A stretch of DNA of 64,000 bases from Nocardioides donggukensis (GCF_014842875.1 NZ_JACYXZ010000002.1:372001-436000), one strand, 5' to 3'. Numbered from the stretch's first letter, positions 27,442 through 36,275 are shown. Notes: generated from the letters alone by a model not told the origin. Numbers and translations: made by a program.

Positions 27442-27687
27442 ATGAAGGTCAACGGCGCCGAGGTCTCTGAGGACCAGATCGACGAGTGGGTGGCGGAGGC
27501 TGAGGCCGGCTACGACGTTGAGATGCTGCGCAAGGGCGGCCGCAAGCCGGTCGGCGACGGGCCTGGCCGGGTCGTCCCTGTCCGTCTCGACGCAACGCTG
27601 CTGGCCCAACTCGACGGCCGGGCCGAACACGATCACCAGTCGCGTTCGGAGATCATCCGCGCCGCGATCCGTGCCTACGTGGCGTGA
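27442..27687 (+). CDS. Ribbon-helix-helix antitoxin
   Basis: An 81-residue protein. The C-terminal half VVPVRLDATLLAQLDGRAEHDHQSRSEIIRAAIRAYV is a ribbon-helix-helix DNA-binding domain; the N-terminal half (SEDQIDEWVAEAEAGYDVEMLRKGGRKPVGDG) is an acidic helix and linker typical of actinobacterial antitoxins paired with BrnT-like toxins. Its stop overlaps the next start as GTGA. It sits in a gene-poor stretch with repeats on both sides, suggesting acquisition. Confidence 0.82.
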   Translation: MKVNGAEVSEDQIDEWVAEAEAGYDVEMLRKGGRKPVGDGPGRVVPVRLDATLLAQLDGRAEHDHQSRSEIIRAAIRAYVA

Positions 27688-27920
27688 AGGTCCGCGACTC
27701 AGCCCTGAGGCACGGCATCGATCCCGCGGACTCCATTCAGGCCGCCGAGCATCCGGTCTTCCTGCGTGACCTCGGTGACGACCCGCATCGCCAACTCCGC
27801 CTCGGGTTCGACACGCACGGTCGCATCCTGGAGGTGATCGTGCTGACCGGAGACGGCGGGGATCAGATGCTCATCCACGACATGAAGGAACGCCAGCAGT
27901 ACCTCGCCCTGCTCGACTGA
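27684..27920 (+). CDS. BrnT-like toxin
   Basis: A 78-residue basic-to-neutral protein. KVRDSALRHGIDPADSIQAAEHPVFLRDLGDDPHRQLRLGFDTHGRILEVIVLTGDGGDQMLIHDMKERQQYLALL matches, in pattern, small toxins paired with RHH antitoxins in actinobacteria that resemble the BrnT fold (short residues cited: RHGI, AAEHP, LRLGFDTHGRILEVIVL, IHDMKER). Predicted ribonuclease-type toxin. The GTG start overlaps the antitoxin stop. BrnT relationship is by pattern only. Confidence 0.65.
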   Translation: MKVRDSALRHGIDPADSIQAAEHPVFLRDLGDDPHRQLRLGFDTHGRILEVIVLTGDGGDQMLIHDMKERQQYLALLD

Positions 27921-28193
27921 CGTCGCAGTCAGTCGTCCGTTTCAAGGAGTGTGAAGGTTGCCCCGACCATCGCCGGAACCCACGTCCGACGAATCGAGGT
28001 CGGTCGCGTCACTGCCCTGCCCATAGAGATCTGACACGGGCAAGACCGTACGCCCACGGCCGCGCTGCCACGCGGCAGCTACGGCGCGACCGGAGGTTCA
28101 TCGCGACTGCGCGCCACCAAAGCGAGCCATACGGGGTTCAAAGTGAGCCTTAAGGCCGATTTTTGGCATTCGACCTGCTCCGAGGAAATAACA
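27921..28193. other. 273-bp intergenic stretch without a gene
   Basis: No convincing coding sequence is seen. It contains the second 12-bp repeat (28117-28128) and a lower-GC right part (about 28140-28200) next to the stop of the methyltransferase gene. It may be residue of a mobile element. Confidence 0.55.
28117..28128. repeat. 12-bp repeat, right of toxin-antitoxin pair
   Basis: CCAAAGCGAGCC, same orientation as 27343-27354. It is followed at 28141 by the related AAAGTGAGCC. Confidence 0.45.
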
Positions 28194-29393
28194 TCACCGC
28201 AGGTCAACGCCGGTTTTCGTCAGCAACGCGACGCATTCGACGTGGTGCGTCATCGGGAACAGGTCGAACGCCCGCAGCGCGGAGAGCCGGTAGCCGAGGT
28301 CCGCGAACGTCGCGACGTCCCGGGCCAGCGCGGCCGGGTCGCAGGCGACGTACGCCACCGCGCGGGGCGCCCGGTCGACGACCTGCTCCACGACCTTGCG
28401 GCGGGCCCCTTCGCGGGGTGGGTCCAGCACGACCAGGTCGAACGGCTCGTCGTAGGACTCCCGAAGCACCCGGTCGACCGAGCCCTGGGCCACCCTGGCC
28501 TGCGGAAGGCCGACCAGGTTGCCGCGGGCATGGCCGCACGCGGCCAGGTCGCCCTCGACGGCGACCACCCGGCCCCGCTCCCCCACCCGGTCGGCGAGGA
28601 ACGCCGCGAACACCCCGACCCCGGCGTACAGGTCGAGCACCGCCTCGCCCGGGCGTGGCCCGAGCAGCTCCAGCACGGTGCCGACCAGGACGCCCGGCGC
28701 CCCGGGGTGCACCTGCCAGAAGCCGTCCGCGTCGACGGCGAACTCCCGCTCCGTGCCCTGCGCGGCGACCTGCTCCACCACCGGCGCGGTGGGTCCGTCG
28801 TCCCGGACACCCTCGACCACCTCGAGCGCGCGCGGATGGGCGATCCGGCAGTCGTCGATCTCGACCACCTCGCTGGACCGGTGCACGTGCAGTCCCTGGG
28901 CGCCTCCGGGCAGCCCGACGTACCGCATCCGGGTCCGCCACCGCAGACCCTCCTGGTCGCCGTCGACGGCCTCGACCACCAGTCCGGCCACCAACGGGTC
29001 GTCCTCGGCCAGGCCACCGAGGCGGACCAGCTGCTCACGCACCACGGCGGCCTTCAGGTCGCGCTGGGCGGGCAGGGCGACGTGCTGGAAGTCGCAGCCG
29101 CCGCACAGCTCGGGGCCGGCGTAGGGGCACGGCGCCGGCACCCGGTCCGGCGAGGGCGTCCGCACCTCGACCGCGTCACCGCGCCAGAAGCCGTCGCCCT
29201 CGGTGCCCTCGGTGACCTCCACGACCACCTGCTCGCCGGGCAGGGCGTGGCGGACGAAGACCACCCGGTTGCCGGCCTCGGCCACCCGGGCCACGCAGTG
29301 GCCACCGTGCGCGACCGGACCGACGGTCACCTCGAAGCGGGCGCCGACGACCGAGGCGCCCCGCGCCTTCCGCTCCCGGGGACGACGGGCCAT
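28194..29393 (-). CDS. Class I SAM-dependent RNA (uracil-5) methyltransferase, RumA/TrmA type
   Basis: A 399-residue RNA m5U methyltransferase. A TRAM domain (about 12-75) is followed by an iron-sulfur cysteine cluster, CPYAGPELCGGCDFQH (about 93-108), a SAM-binding fold with VLDLYAGVGVFAAFLADRVG, the substrate motif LDPPREGA and the catalytic cysteine in AYVACDPAALARDV. The final Cys is in DLFPMTHHVECVALL. The start is ATG at 29393, which shares one base with the stop of the upstream permease (TGATG); M. tuberculosis has the same neighbour order (Rv2689c, Rv2690c). Confidence 0.93.
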   Translation of the reverse strand: MARRPRERKARGASVVGARFEVTVGPVAHGGHCVARVAEAGNRVVFVRHALPGEQVVVEVTEGTEGDGFWRGDAVEVRTPSPDRVPAPCPYAGPELCGGCDFQHVALPAQRDLKAAVVREQLVRLGGLAEDDPLVAGLVVEAVDGDQEGLRWRTRMRYVGLPGGAQGLHVHRSSEVVEIDDCRIAHPRALEVVEGVRDDGPTAPVVEQVAAQGTEREFAVDADGFWQVHPGAPGVLVGTVLELLGPRPGEAVLDLYAGVGVFAAFLADRVGERGRVVAVEGDLAACGHARGNLVGLPQARVAQGSVDRVLRESYDEPFDLVVLDPPREGARRKVVEQVVDRAPRAVAYVACDPAALARDVATFADLGYRLSALRAFDLFPMTHHVECVALLTKTGVDLR

Positions 29394-31447
29394 CAGTCGA
29401 ACCGCCGCGGGTCGTCGGGCCCGCGTGCTCCGGGCAGGGTCCCGCGACGGACGTCGCCGGGTCTGGCCCGGGTCTCCACCCGCGCCTCGCGCTCGATGGC
29501 GTAGGCCGAGGAGCGCAGCTGGTAGGGCACCGAGATGACCATCACGCCGGGCGTGAACAGCAGCCGTCCCTTGAGGCGCAGGGCGGTCTGGTTGTGCAGC
29601 AGCTGCTCCCACCACCGGCCGACGACGTACTCCGGGATGTAGACCGCCACCACGCCGCGCGGGTTGGCGCGCCGGATCTCGGCGGCGTACTCGACGATCG
29701 GCCGGACCAGCTCACGGTACGGCGAGTGCAGCACCTTGAGCGGCACGTCGATCCGTCGCTCGTCCCACTCGTCGAGGAGCCGGTCGGTCGCCTCCTGGTC
29801 GGCCGCCACGTAGACCGCCTCCAGGGCGTTGGGGCGGGTCGCCTTGGCGAAGGCGAGGGCGCGCAGGGTCGGCTTGTGCAACTTCGAGACCAGCACGATC
29901 GCGTGCACCCGGGTCGGCAGCACCTTGTCCTGGTCGTCCCCGGCGAGCTCGGCCTCGACGAGGTCGTAGTGCTTGCGGATCGCCTGCATCACCAGGAAGA
30001 ACACGATCATCGCCAGCACCGTGATCCACGCGCCGGCCAGGAACTTCGTCACCAGCACCACCACGAGGACCACCGCCGTGAAGGCGAGGCCGATCGTGTT
30101 GATGAGCCGCGAGCGCTGCATCCGCGCCCGCTCGAGCGTGTCGGTGGTCCCGGACAGCTCCCGCGTCCAGTGCCGGATCATGCCCAGCTGGGAGAGGTTG
30201 AAGGAGACGAAGACGCCGACGATGTAGAGCTGGATCAGGCGGGTCGGCTGGGCGTCGAAGATCCAGATCAGCGCGATCGCCATCGCGGCCAGGAACACGA
30301 TGCCGTTGCTGTAGGCCAGCCGGTCCCCCCGGGAGCCGAAGGCGCGCGGGGCCAGCCCGTCCTTGGCCAGGATCGAGCCCAGCACCGGGAAGCCGTTGAA
30401 GGCGGTGTTCGCGGCGAGGACCAGGATGATGCCGGTCATCGAGACCACGAAGTAGAAGCCGGGCGGGAAGTCCTGGAAGACCGCCTCCGCGATCTGCGAG
30501 ATCACCGTGTGCTGGTCGTAGTCCGCGGGCAGCGCACTGCCGTCGGCGCGCCGCAGCCGCTCCAGCTCGTGCGGGTCGACCATCCGCAGGCCCATCTCCC
30601 GGGCCAGGACGATCACGCTGAGCATCATCGTGATCGCGATCATCGCCAGCATCAGCAGCGTGGTCGCGGCGTTGCGCGACTTCGGCTTGCGGAACGCGGG
30701 CACGCCGTTGGAGACCGCCTCGACCCCGGTGAGCGCCGCGCAGCCGGAGGAGAACGCACGTGCCAGCAGGAAGATCAGGGCCACGGTCGTCAGCTCGTCG
30801 TCATAGCCGGGGGCCTTCTCGATCACGAACTCGGCGCTCTCGACGACCGGCAGGTTCCCGGTCAGCAGCTGGAACAGCCCGACCAGGCACATCCCGAGGA
30901 TGCCGAACATGAAGAAATAGGTGGGGAAGGCGAACAGCGTCCCGGACTCGCGGATCCCGCGCAGGTTCATCGCCGCCAGCGCCACCACCAGCCCGGCCGC
31001 GAACGTCGCCTCGTGGCCGGAGAGGAACGGCAGGGCCGCGGCGGCGTACTGGGCGCCGGCGGAGATCGAGACCGCCACCGTGAGCACGTAGTCCATGAGC
31101 AGGGCGCTGGCGACGGTGACGCCGGCGGTGCGACCCAGGTTCACCTTGGCGACCTCGTAGTCGCCGCCGCCGGACGGGTAGGCGTACACGGTCTGCCGGT
31201 AGGACGCGATCACCGCGAACATCACGACCGCGACCGCGATCCCGACCTTCCAGGAGAACGCGTACGCCGACGCGCCGGCCAGCGAGAGCATGATGAACAC
31301 CTCGTCGGGCGCGTAGGCCACCGAGGAGAGGGCGTCGCTGGCGAACACCGGCAGGGCGACCCGCTTCGGCAGCAGGGTCTCCCCCAGCTGCGAGCTGCGG
31401 AGCTTGCGGCCCAGCAGGATCCGCTTCGAAACGTCGCCGACACCCAC
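29393..31447 (-). CDS. KimA-like potassium importer (APC superfamily)
   Basis: A 684-residue membrane protein with about 12 transmembrane helices (residues ~35-470) and a long cytoplasmic C-terminal domain. It matches Bacillus KimA (YdaO) in the segments LRSSQLGETLLPKRVALPVF, ASDALSSVAYAPDE, SYRQTVYAYPSGGGDYEVAK, FSSGCAALTGVEAVSNGVPAF and, in the cytoplasmic part, LHSPYRELVRPI and LHNQTALRLKGRL. KimA imports K+ and is inhibited by c-di-AMP. Databases often call such genes amino-acid permeases. Being 44 bp from divergent CeoB/CeoC K+-regulatory genes supports potassium transport; direct proof is lacking. Confidence 0.85.
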   Translation of the reverse strand: MGVGDVSKRILLGRKLRSSQLGETLLPKRVALPVFASDALSSVAYAPDEVFIMLSLAGASAYAFSWKVGIAVAVVMFAVIASYRQTVYAYPSGGGDYEVAKVNLGRTAGVTVASALLMDYVLTVAVSISAGAQYAAAALPFLSGHEATFAAGLVVALAAMNLRGIRESGTLFAFPTYFFMFGILGMCLVGLFQLLTGNLPVVESAEFVIEKAPGYDDELTTVALIFLLARAFSSGCAALTGVEAVSNGVPAFRKPKSRNAATTLLMLAMIAITMMLSVIVLAREMGLRMVDPHELERLRRADGSALPADYDQHTVISQIAEAVFQDFPPGFYFVVSMTGIILVLAANTAFNGFPVLGSILAKDGLAPRAFGSRGDRLAYSNGIVFLAAMAIALIWIFDAQPTRLIQLYIVGVFVSFNLSQLGMIRHWTRELSGTTDTLERARMQRSRLINTIGLAFTAVVLVVVLVTKFLAGAWITVLAMIVFFLVMQAIRKHYDLVEAELAGDDQDKVLPTRVHAIVLVSKLHKPTLRALAFAKATRPNALEAVYVAADQEATDRLLDEWDERRIDVPLKVLHSPYRELVRPIVEYAAEIRRANPRGVVAVYIPEYVVGRWWEQLLHNQTALRLKGRLLFTPGVMVISVPYQLRSSAYAIEREARVETRARPGDVRRGTLPGARGPDDPRRFD

Positions 31448-31491
31448 GAGCGAACAGGCTAGACCACGGGCGGGGGTATAGCGTCGTCCCC

Positions 31492-32154
31492 GTGCATGTC
31501 GTGATCATGGGCTGCGGCCGGGTGGGTTCGACCCTGGCCAGGAGCCTCGAGGACCGCAACCACACCGTGTCGGTGATCGACAACGACGCCGACGCCTTCC
31601 GACGCCTCGGCCCGGGGTTCAACGGGGACAAGGTGACCGGGTACGGATTCGACCAGGCCGTCCTCACGAAGGCCGGGATCGAGCGGGCCGACGCGTTCGC
31701 CGCGGTCTCCAGCGGCGACAACTCCAACATCATCGCGGCGCGGGTCGCCCGGGAGTCCTTCGGGATCCAGCAGGTCGTCGCCCGGATCTACGACCCCGGC
31801 CGGGCCGAGGTCTACCAGCGGCTCGGCATCACCACCGTGGCCACCGTGAAGTGGACGGCCGACCAGGTGCTGCGGCGGATCCTCCCGGCCGGTGCCGAGC
31901 CGGACTTCCGGGACCCCTCCGGCACGATCCGGCTCGACCAGGTGCCGGTGAGCGTCGCCTGGATCGGCCACCGCACGATCGACTTCCAGGAGCAGGGGCG
32001 GTGCCGGATCGCCTGGATCGACCGCCTGGGCGAGGGCATGCTGCCCACCCGCGACACGGTTCTCCAGGAGGGCGACCTGCTGCACGTCGTCATGCGCGAG
32101 GAGAACGCGGCCCGGACCTACTCGGTCCTGGACCAGGGACCGGAGGAGAGCTGA
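31492..32154 (+). CDS. ceoB: TrkA-type NAD-binding K+ regulator, CeoB-like
   Basis: A 220-residue RCK protein. HVVIMGCGRVGSTLARSLEDRNHTVSVIDND (about 2-32) is the Rossmann nucleotide site and the C-terminal half is a TrkA_C ligand domain. These proteins gate or regulate potassium transporters in response to NAD(H), ATP or c-di-AMP. The start is GTG at 31492. It is divergent from the KimA-like gene and overlaps ceoC by one base (TGATG). Confidence 0.9.
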   Translation: MHVVIMGCGRVGSTLARSLEDRNHTVSVIDNDADAFRRLGPGFNGDKVTGYGFDQAVLTKAGIERADAFAAVSSGDNSNIIAARVARESFGIQQVVARIYDPGRAEVYQRLGITTVATVKWTADQVLRRILPAGAEPDFRDPSGTIRLDQVPVSVAWIGHRTIDFQEQGRCRIAWIDRLGEGMLPTRDTVLQEGDLLHVVMREENAARTYSVLDQGPEES

Positions 32155-32825
32155 TGCGCGTCGCCATCGCCGGGGCCGGGGCCGTCGGCCGCTCCATCGC
32201 CCGCGAGCTGATCGACAACGGCCACGAGGTCCTGCTCATCGACCGGGCGGCGGACGCGATCAAGCCGGAGCGGGTCCCCCACGCCGAGTGGCTGCTCGCC
32301 GACTCGTGCGAGCTCAGCTCGCTCGAGGAGGCGCGGCTGCAGCACTGCGACGTCGTGATCGCCGCGACCGGGGACGACAAGGTCAACCTCGTCACCTCGC
32401 TGCTGGCCAAGACCGAGTTCGGGGTGCCGCGCACCGTGGGCCGGGTCAACCACCCCAACAACGAGTGGCTGTTCACCGAGGCGTGGGGCGTCGACGTCAA
32501 CGTCTCCACCCCGCGGATCATGTCCGCCCTGGTGGAGGAGGCGGTCACGGTCGGCGACCTGGTCCGGCTGTTCACCTTCCGCAAGGGCAACGCGAACCTG
32601 GTCGAGATGACGCTGCCCGACGACTCGCCGTTCGTCGGCAAGCCGACCGGCCTGGTGCCGTGGCCGGAGAACTGCGCCCTGGTGACGATCCTGCGCGACG
32701 GACAGGTCTACACCCCCGACGCGGAGCAGCCGATCGAGGCCGGCGACGAGCTCCTGTTCGTCGTCGCGGCGGAGGTCGAGGAGGAGCTCGAGCGGATGCT
32801 GGCGCCGACCGCGCACGGCGGCTGA
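32154..32825 (+). CDS. ceoC: TrkA-type NAD-binding K+ regulator, CeoC-like
   Basis: A 223-residue RCK protein paralogous to its upstream neighbour. RVAIAGAGAVGRSIARELIDNGHEVLLIDR carries the dinucleotide motif GAGAVG; the middle has VVIAATGDDKVNLVTSLLAKTEFGVPRTVGRVNHPNNEW and the C-terminus is a TrkA_C domain. The start ATG overlaps the ceoB stop, so the two are made together, likely as a hetero- or homo-oligomeric ring. Its stop lies 7 bases from the convergent DUF3159 stop. Confidence 0.9.
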   Translation: MRVAIAGAGAVGRSIARELIDNGHEVLLIDRAADAIKPERVPHAEWLLADSCELSSLEEARLQHCDVVIAATGDDKVNLVTSLLAKTEFGVPRTVGRVNHPNNEWLFTEAWGVDVNVSTPRIMSALVEEAVTVGDLVRLFTFRKGNANLVEMTLPDDSPFVGKPTGLVPWPENCALVTILRDGQVYTPDAEQPIEAGDELLFVVAAEVEEELERMLAPTAHGG

Positions 32826-32832
32826 CGATCGC

Positions 32833-33576
32833 TCAGCGGCGCGCCGACACCTCGTCGGCGTCCTCGGGCGACCCGCCCGGCTCCTCGTCCTGGGAGACCG
32901 GTGTGGCGTTGCGGGCCAGCAGCCACACCATCAGTGCCAGGGCGGCCAGCTGCAGCGGCCAGCCCATCGCCAGCTTGGAGATGCCGAGCACCGCCACCGC
33001 GGCCTCGGGGTCCATCGAGCCCGACGTGCCGGCCAGGTAGACCGGCGTCTGCACCACGACCCGGATCACGCACGGCGCGACCAGCACCCAGGTCAGCCGG
33101 CTGGTGAGCTTCACGATCTGCGGGTCCCGGTGCCACGCGGTCGCATCGCCGGTGACGCTGCCGACCATGAACCCCACCAGGGGCCACCGGACCAGGTTCG
33201 AGAACGACAGGACCACGGCGTACCCGGCGTTGTAGAGCAGTCCGGGCAGGAAGTAGGCCAGCGCCTGGTCGTTGGCGTCGCCACCGGCCCGCGCGGCCCG
33301 GTAGGCGAACAGGGCGCCGATGCCGATCCCGACCAGGGCGTTGAAGCAGAACTGGATCGAGGACCGTTGGACCAGGCGGACCACCAGGGCCAGCACGGCG
33401 GCCGAGACGCTGACGATGAGTGCGAGCGGGAGGTCCTTGGTGGTCAGGAAGGTGACCGTGAACATGATCGTCGGCACCGCGGCCTCGACCATGCCCCGCT
33501 TGCCCCCGAGCGCGGCGGAGAGCTGCTTGCGGACGACCGCCTCGACGGTGTCGACGGAGGGGCTGGTGTCGCTCAC
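32833..33576 (-). CDS. DUF3159 membrane protein
   Basis: A 247-residue integral membrane protein with about six hydrophobic segments, matching DUF3159: VEAAVPTIMFTVTFLTTKDLPLALIVSVSAAVLALVVRL and LALAYFLPGLLYNAGYAVVLSFSNLVRWPLVGFMVG-type sequence. Function unknown; distantly similar to intracellular septation protein A-type membrane proteins. The GTG at 33576 is chosen because it overlaps the OB-fold gene's stop as GTGA and precedes the conserved part. Confidence 0.85.
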   Translation of the reverse strand: MSDTSPSVDTVEAVVRKQLSAALGGKRGMVEAAVPTIMFTVTFLTTKDLPLALIVSVSAAVLALVVRLVQRSSIQFCFNALVGIGIGALFAYRAARAGGDANDQALAYFLPGLLYNAGYAVVLSFSNLVRWPLVGFMVGSVTGDATAWHRDPQIVKLTSRLTWVLVAPCVIRVVVQTPVYLAGTSGSMDPEAAVAVLGISKLAMGWPLQLAALALMVWLLARNATPVSQDEEPGGSPEDADEVSARR

Positions 33577-33938
33577 GGCTGCAGCTCGTAGCGGGGGTTG
33601 TACATCACCCGGACATTGTCCTGGACGCCGATCCGGCCCTCCACCGTGATCCCACGGCCCGGACCGATCCCGGTGATCCGGCGACGGCCCAGCCAGATGA
33701 CCGTGATCACGCCGGAGCCGTCGTAGAGCTCGGCCTCGAGCGCCGGTACGCCGCCGCGCGGGCGCAGCGTGACCGTGCGCAGGGTGCCGGTGAGGCGCAC
33801 CCGCTCCCGGTCCGTCGCCTCGCCGATCGAGAGCCGGCCGGAGTCCTCGGTGGCCCGGCGCAGGTCGCGGGCGTGCTGGTCGGTGCTGCTCGCCCAGCGG
33901 CTGATGTTGCGACGGAGCCGCTCCGTGCCGGTGCCCAT
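33573..33938 (-). CDS. OB-fold nucleic-acid-binding protein
   Basis: A 121-residue protein with an OB-fold core: RVRLTGTLRTVTLRPRGGVPALEAELYDGSGVITVIWLGRRRITGIGPGRGITVEGRIG (residues ~46-105). The same gene lies between DUF3159 and DUF3710 genes in mycobacteria (Rv2694c). Presumably binds single-stranded nucleic acid; role unknown. The C-terminus VMYNPRYEL is conserved in this group. Confidence 0.82.
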   Translation of the reverse strand: MGTGTERLRRNISRWASSTDQHARDLRRATEDSGRLSIGEATDRERVRLTGTLRTVTLRPRGGVPALEAELYDGSGVITVIWLGRRRITGIGPGRGITVEGRIGVQDNVRVMYNPRYELQP

Positions 33939-33947
33939 GCCTCCAGC

Positions 33948-34646
33948 CTAGGTCGAGATCCGACGGGCCTGGGGCGGAAGCGTGATCGGAAGCGGGTCGC
34001 CGGGCGCCATCGCCTCCTGGCCGCGGCGCACCACGACCGAGGCGACCGCGTCCTCCCAGAGGCCGGCCGCCTCCGGCTCGACCGCCGGCTTGCCGAGATA
34101 GGTGGCCCGCAGGAACCAGCGGGGCCCGTTGACGCCGGCCACCCGCGTGGGCTGGGTGGCGCTGCCGCCCTCGGGCGTCTTGACCGTCATCAGGCAGGCC
34201 AGCTCCGGACCGTGCCGGCCCTCGCGCTCGGTGGCGGTGCCGCCCTGTCGTGAGGTCTCGGCCGCCATCTGCCGTCGGACGTCGGACCACAGGTCGCCGT
34301 TGCGGGGCGCGGCGAACGCGCGCAGCTCGACCGCGCCCTCGGCCGAGGCGATCAGCACGCTCTGCACCGTGCCCGAGGACTCGTCGACCTGCAGCCGCAG
34401 CTCCAGGCCCTCGGACGGCGAGATCAGCAGGCCGCCGAGGTCGACCCGCTCGACGGGGTCGTTCTCCAGGTCCACCTCCGCGACGTCGTAGGGGCCGGCC
34501 GCCGCGGCGGCAGGCGCCGCGTCGGCGGCCCCGCCCGTTCCGCCGGCGTCGGTCGGCTCACCGGCGTCGGCCGGCTCACCGGTGTCGGCCGGGCCGGTCG
34601 ACTCGGGCTCGGCCGGGGCCTGCTGGGACTTGCGTCCGAACTTCAC
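33948..34646 (-). CDS. DUF3710 protein
   Basis: A 232-residue protein. After a Pro/Ala/Asp-rich N-terminal tail (residues 1-50) comes the DUF3710 domain: [37 protein letters not shown], and [39 protein letters not shown]. The function is unknown, but the gene sits beside dut across actinobacteria. Here its ATG overlaps the dut stop (ATGA). Confidence 0.85.
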   Translation of the reverse strand: MKFGRKSQQAPAEPESTGPADTGEPADAGEPTDAGGTGGAADAAPAAAAAGPYDVAEVDLENDPVERVDLGGLLISPSEGLELRLQVDESSGTVQSVLIASAEGAVELRAFAAPRNGDLWSDVRRQMAAETSRQGGTATEREGRHGPELACLMTVKTPEGGSATQPTRVAGVNGPRWFLRATYLGKPAVEPEAAGLWEDAVASVVVRRGQEAMAPGDPLPITLPPQARRIST

Positions 34647-35122
34647 TGCGCACTCCTCTGGGGTTCGGCGGCCGAGAAGCCGCCGGTCGAACCGTAGCCA
34701 CCGGTGCCGCGCGCGGAGTCCACCAGCCGGTCGGTGACCTGGAACTCCGCCCGCTCGACGCGCTGGACCACCAGCTGGGCGATCCGGTCCCCCCGGTGCA
34801 GGGTGACCGGCTCGTCCCGGTCGAGGTTGATCAGCAGCACGGTGACCTCGCCGCGGTAGCCGGCGTCGACGGTGCCGGGGGCGTTGACGATGGACAGGCC
34901 GTGCCGCGCCGCCAGGCCGGAACGGGGGTGGACCAGCCCGACGTAGCCCTCGGGCAGGGCCAGGGCGATCCCGGTGGGGACCATCCGTCGCTCCCCGGGC
35001 AGCAGCGTCACCTCGACGGAGGTCCGCAGGTCCGCACCCGCGTCACCGGGGTGGGCGTAGGAGGGCAGCGGCAGGTCCGGGTCCAGCCGGACCAGGGGCA
35101 CCGGAACCGTCGAGTCGGGCAT
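34643..35122 (-). CDS. dut: Deoxyuridine 5'-triphosphate nucleotidohydrolase
   Basis: A 159-residue trimeric dUTPase converting dUTP to dUMP and pyrophosphate. All five motifs are present: [11 protein letters not shown] (1), [11 protein letters not shown] (2), [14 protein letters not shown] (3), GDRIAQLVV (4) and [12 protein letters not shown] (5). The start is the ATG at 35122; the in-frame ATG at 35173 would add a tail that overlaps the divergent DUF3093 gene. It leads the dut, DUF3710, OB-fold, DUF3159 unit. Confidence 0.96.
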   Translation of the reverse strand: MPDSTVPVPLVRLDPDLPLPSYAHPGDAGADLRTSVEVTLLPGERRMVPTGIALALPEGYVGLVHPRSGLAARHGLSIVNAPGTVDAGYRGEVTVLLINLDRDEPVTLHRGDRIAQLVVQRVERAEFQVTDRLVDSARGTGGYGSTGGFSAAEPQRSAQ

Positions 35123-35174
35123 GTCGACGACCCTACCTGCGGCGGTCTCCGAGCCTGGTGTCAGGCTTGGCACC

Positions 35175-35624
35175 GTGGACTACGTCGAACGCCTGACCGT
35201 GCCGCTGCGCTGGTGGGTGCAGGGCACGATGATGGTGGCCAGCCTGTGGCTGGCGGTCGCGGTCGCCCTGCCGGCCGCCGCGGCGACCGTCGTCACCGCC
35301 GTCGCCGCCGCCGTGGTCGGCGCCGGGTTCGTCGCCTACGGCCGGGCCCGGATCGTGGTGGCCGACGGGGAGCTCCGGGCGGGACCGGCGCGGATCCCGG
35401 TCGGACTGCTCGGTCCGGCCGTGGCCCTCGACGCCGAGCAGACCCGCCGGGCCGCCGGTGTCGAGGCCGACGCCCGGGCCTACCTGCTGCTGCGGCCCTA
35501 CCTCAAGCGGTCGGTGCGGGTCCCCGTCGAGGACCCCGCCGACCCCGCGCCGTACTGGCTCCTGGCCACCCGTCACCCCGAGCGGCTCGCGGCGGCGCTC
35601 ACCTCGGTGGTGACCGGGGGCTAG
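35175..35624 (+). CDS. DUF3093 membrane protein
   Basis: A 149-residue protein. [20 protein letters not shown] is the DUF3093 start; two hydrophobic helices ([37 protein letters not shown]) follow, and the rest is soluble. Function unknown. The GTG at 35175 is preferred over ATG 35121 because it begins the conserved sequence and clears the dut start. It is divergent from dut, as Rv2698 is from dut in M. tuberculosis. Confidence 0.82.
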   Translation: MDYVERLTVPLRWWVQGTMMVASLWLAVAVALPAAAATVVTAVAAAVVGAGFVAYGRARIVVADGELRAGPARIPVGLLGPAVALDAEQTRRAAGVEADARAYLLLRPYLKRSVRVPVEDPADPAPYWLLATRHPERLAAALTSVVTGG

Positions 35625-35659
35625 GGTGGTGCGGTACCCAACCCCGTAGGAGGCTCTCG

Positions 35660-35977
35660 ATGGCATCCGGCTCCAAGGTCTGGTCCGTCTTCTCGCTCGG
35701 CGCCGCCCTCGGCAGCGCCGCCATCGCCAAGAAGGCGCTGAACACCTCGTGGCGGGCGGCGACCGGCAAGAACCCGCCGGCCAACCCCGCGGACCCCGAC
35801 GTGGAGATCTGGGAGGCCGTCGCGTGGGCCGCCGCGAGCGGCACCCTCATCGCGATCGCGCGGATGCTGGCCACCCGGCGCGCCGCGAACTACTACGCGA
35901 AGTCGACGGGGCACCTGCCCCCGGACCTCCAGCGGGACGGCCAGAGCGCCGCCCTCGCGGACGCGCCCACCAGCTGA
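35660..35977 (+). CDS. DUF4235 protein
   Basis: A 105-residue protein of the DUF4235 family: SKVWSVFSLGAALGSAAIAKKALNTSWRAATGKNPP then EIWEAVAWAAASGTLIAIARMLATRRAANYYAKSTGHLP. The first helix and the second (AVAWAAASGTLIAIARMLA) are hydrophobic, suggesting membrane association. GTAGGAGG precedes the ATG. It is converged on by the DUF4193 gene 7 bases away. Confidence 0.85.
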   Translation: MASGSKVWSVFSLGAALGSAAIAKKALNTSWRAATGKNPPANPADPDVEIWEAVAWAAASGTLIAIARMLATRRAANYYAKSTGHLPPDLQRDGQSAALADAPTS

Positions 35978-35984
35978 CCCAGGC

Positions 35985-36275
35985 TCAGATGCAGTCCTTG
36001 CAGATGAGCTTCTTCTCGTCGGCGAGCTGGCTGCGGTGGTGCACCAGGAAGCAGCTCATGCACGTGAACTCGTCCTCCTGACGCGGCTTCACCTCGACCG
36101 CGAGCTCCTCGTGCGACAGGTCGGCCCCGGGCAGCTCGAACGACTCGGCGGCCTCGGTCTCGTCCTCGTCGACCTTCCCGGAGTTCTTGTCGTGGCGGCG
36201 CGCCTTGAGCTCCTCGATGCTCTCCTCGCTCTGGTCCTCTTCGGTCTTGCGAGGTGCGTCGTAATCGGTCGCCAT
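35985..36275 (-). CDS. DUF4193 zinc-ribbon protein
   Basis: A 96-residue acidic protein ending in a zinc-ribbon-like CMSCFLVHHRSQL followed by LICKDCI, two CxxC pairs that likely hold Zn2+. The first 55 residues are charged (DQSEESIEELKARRHDKN). The family is strictly actinobacterial (Rv2699c in M. tuberculosis) and of unknown role; it is encoded near dut and the IMPase in several genera. Confidence 0.88.
   Translation of the reverse strand: MATDYDAPRKTEEDQSEESIEELKARRHDKNSGKVDEDETEAAESFELPGADLSHEELAVEVKPRQEDEFTCMSCFLVHHRSQLADEKKLICKDCI

Noticed and set aside
27055-27687. A 210-codon frame that would join the VOC-like piece to the RHH antitoxin
   Set aside because: Sequence between the two parts is unlike any protein, and the ATG at 27442 gives the normal antitoxin length.
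29594-31462. A 622-codon open frame opposite the KimA-like gene
   Set aside because: Composition is repetitive His/Gln/Arg/Gly-rich as expected for an antisense frame of a GC-rich membrane protein gene.
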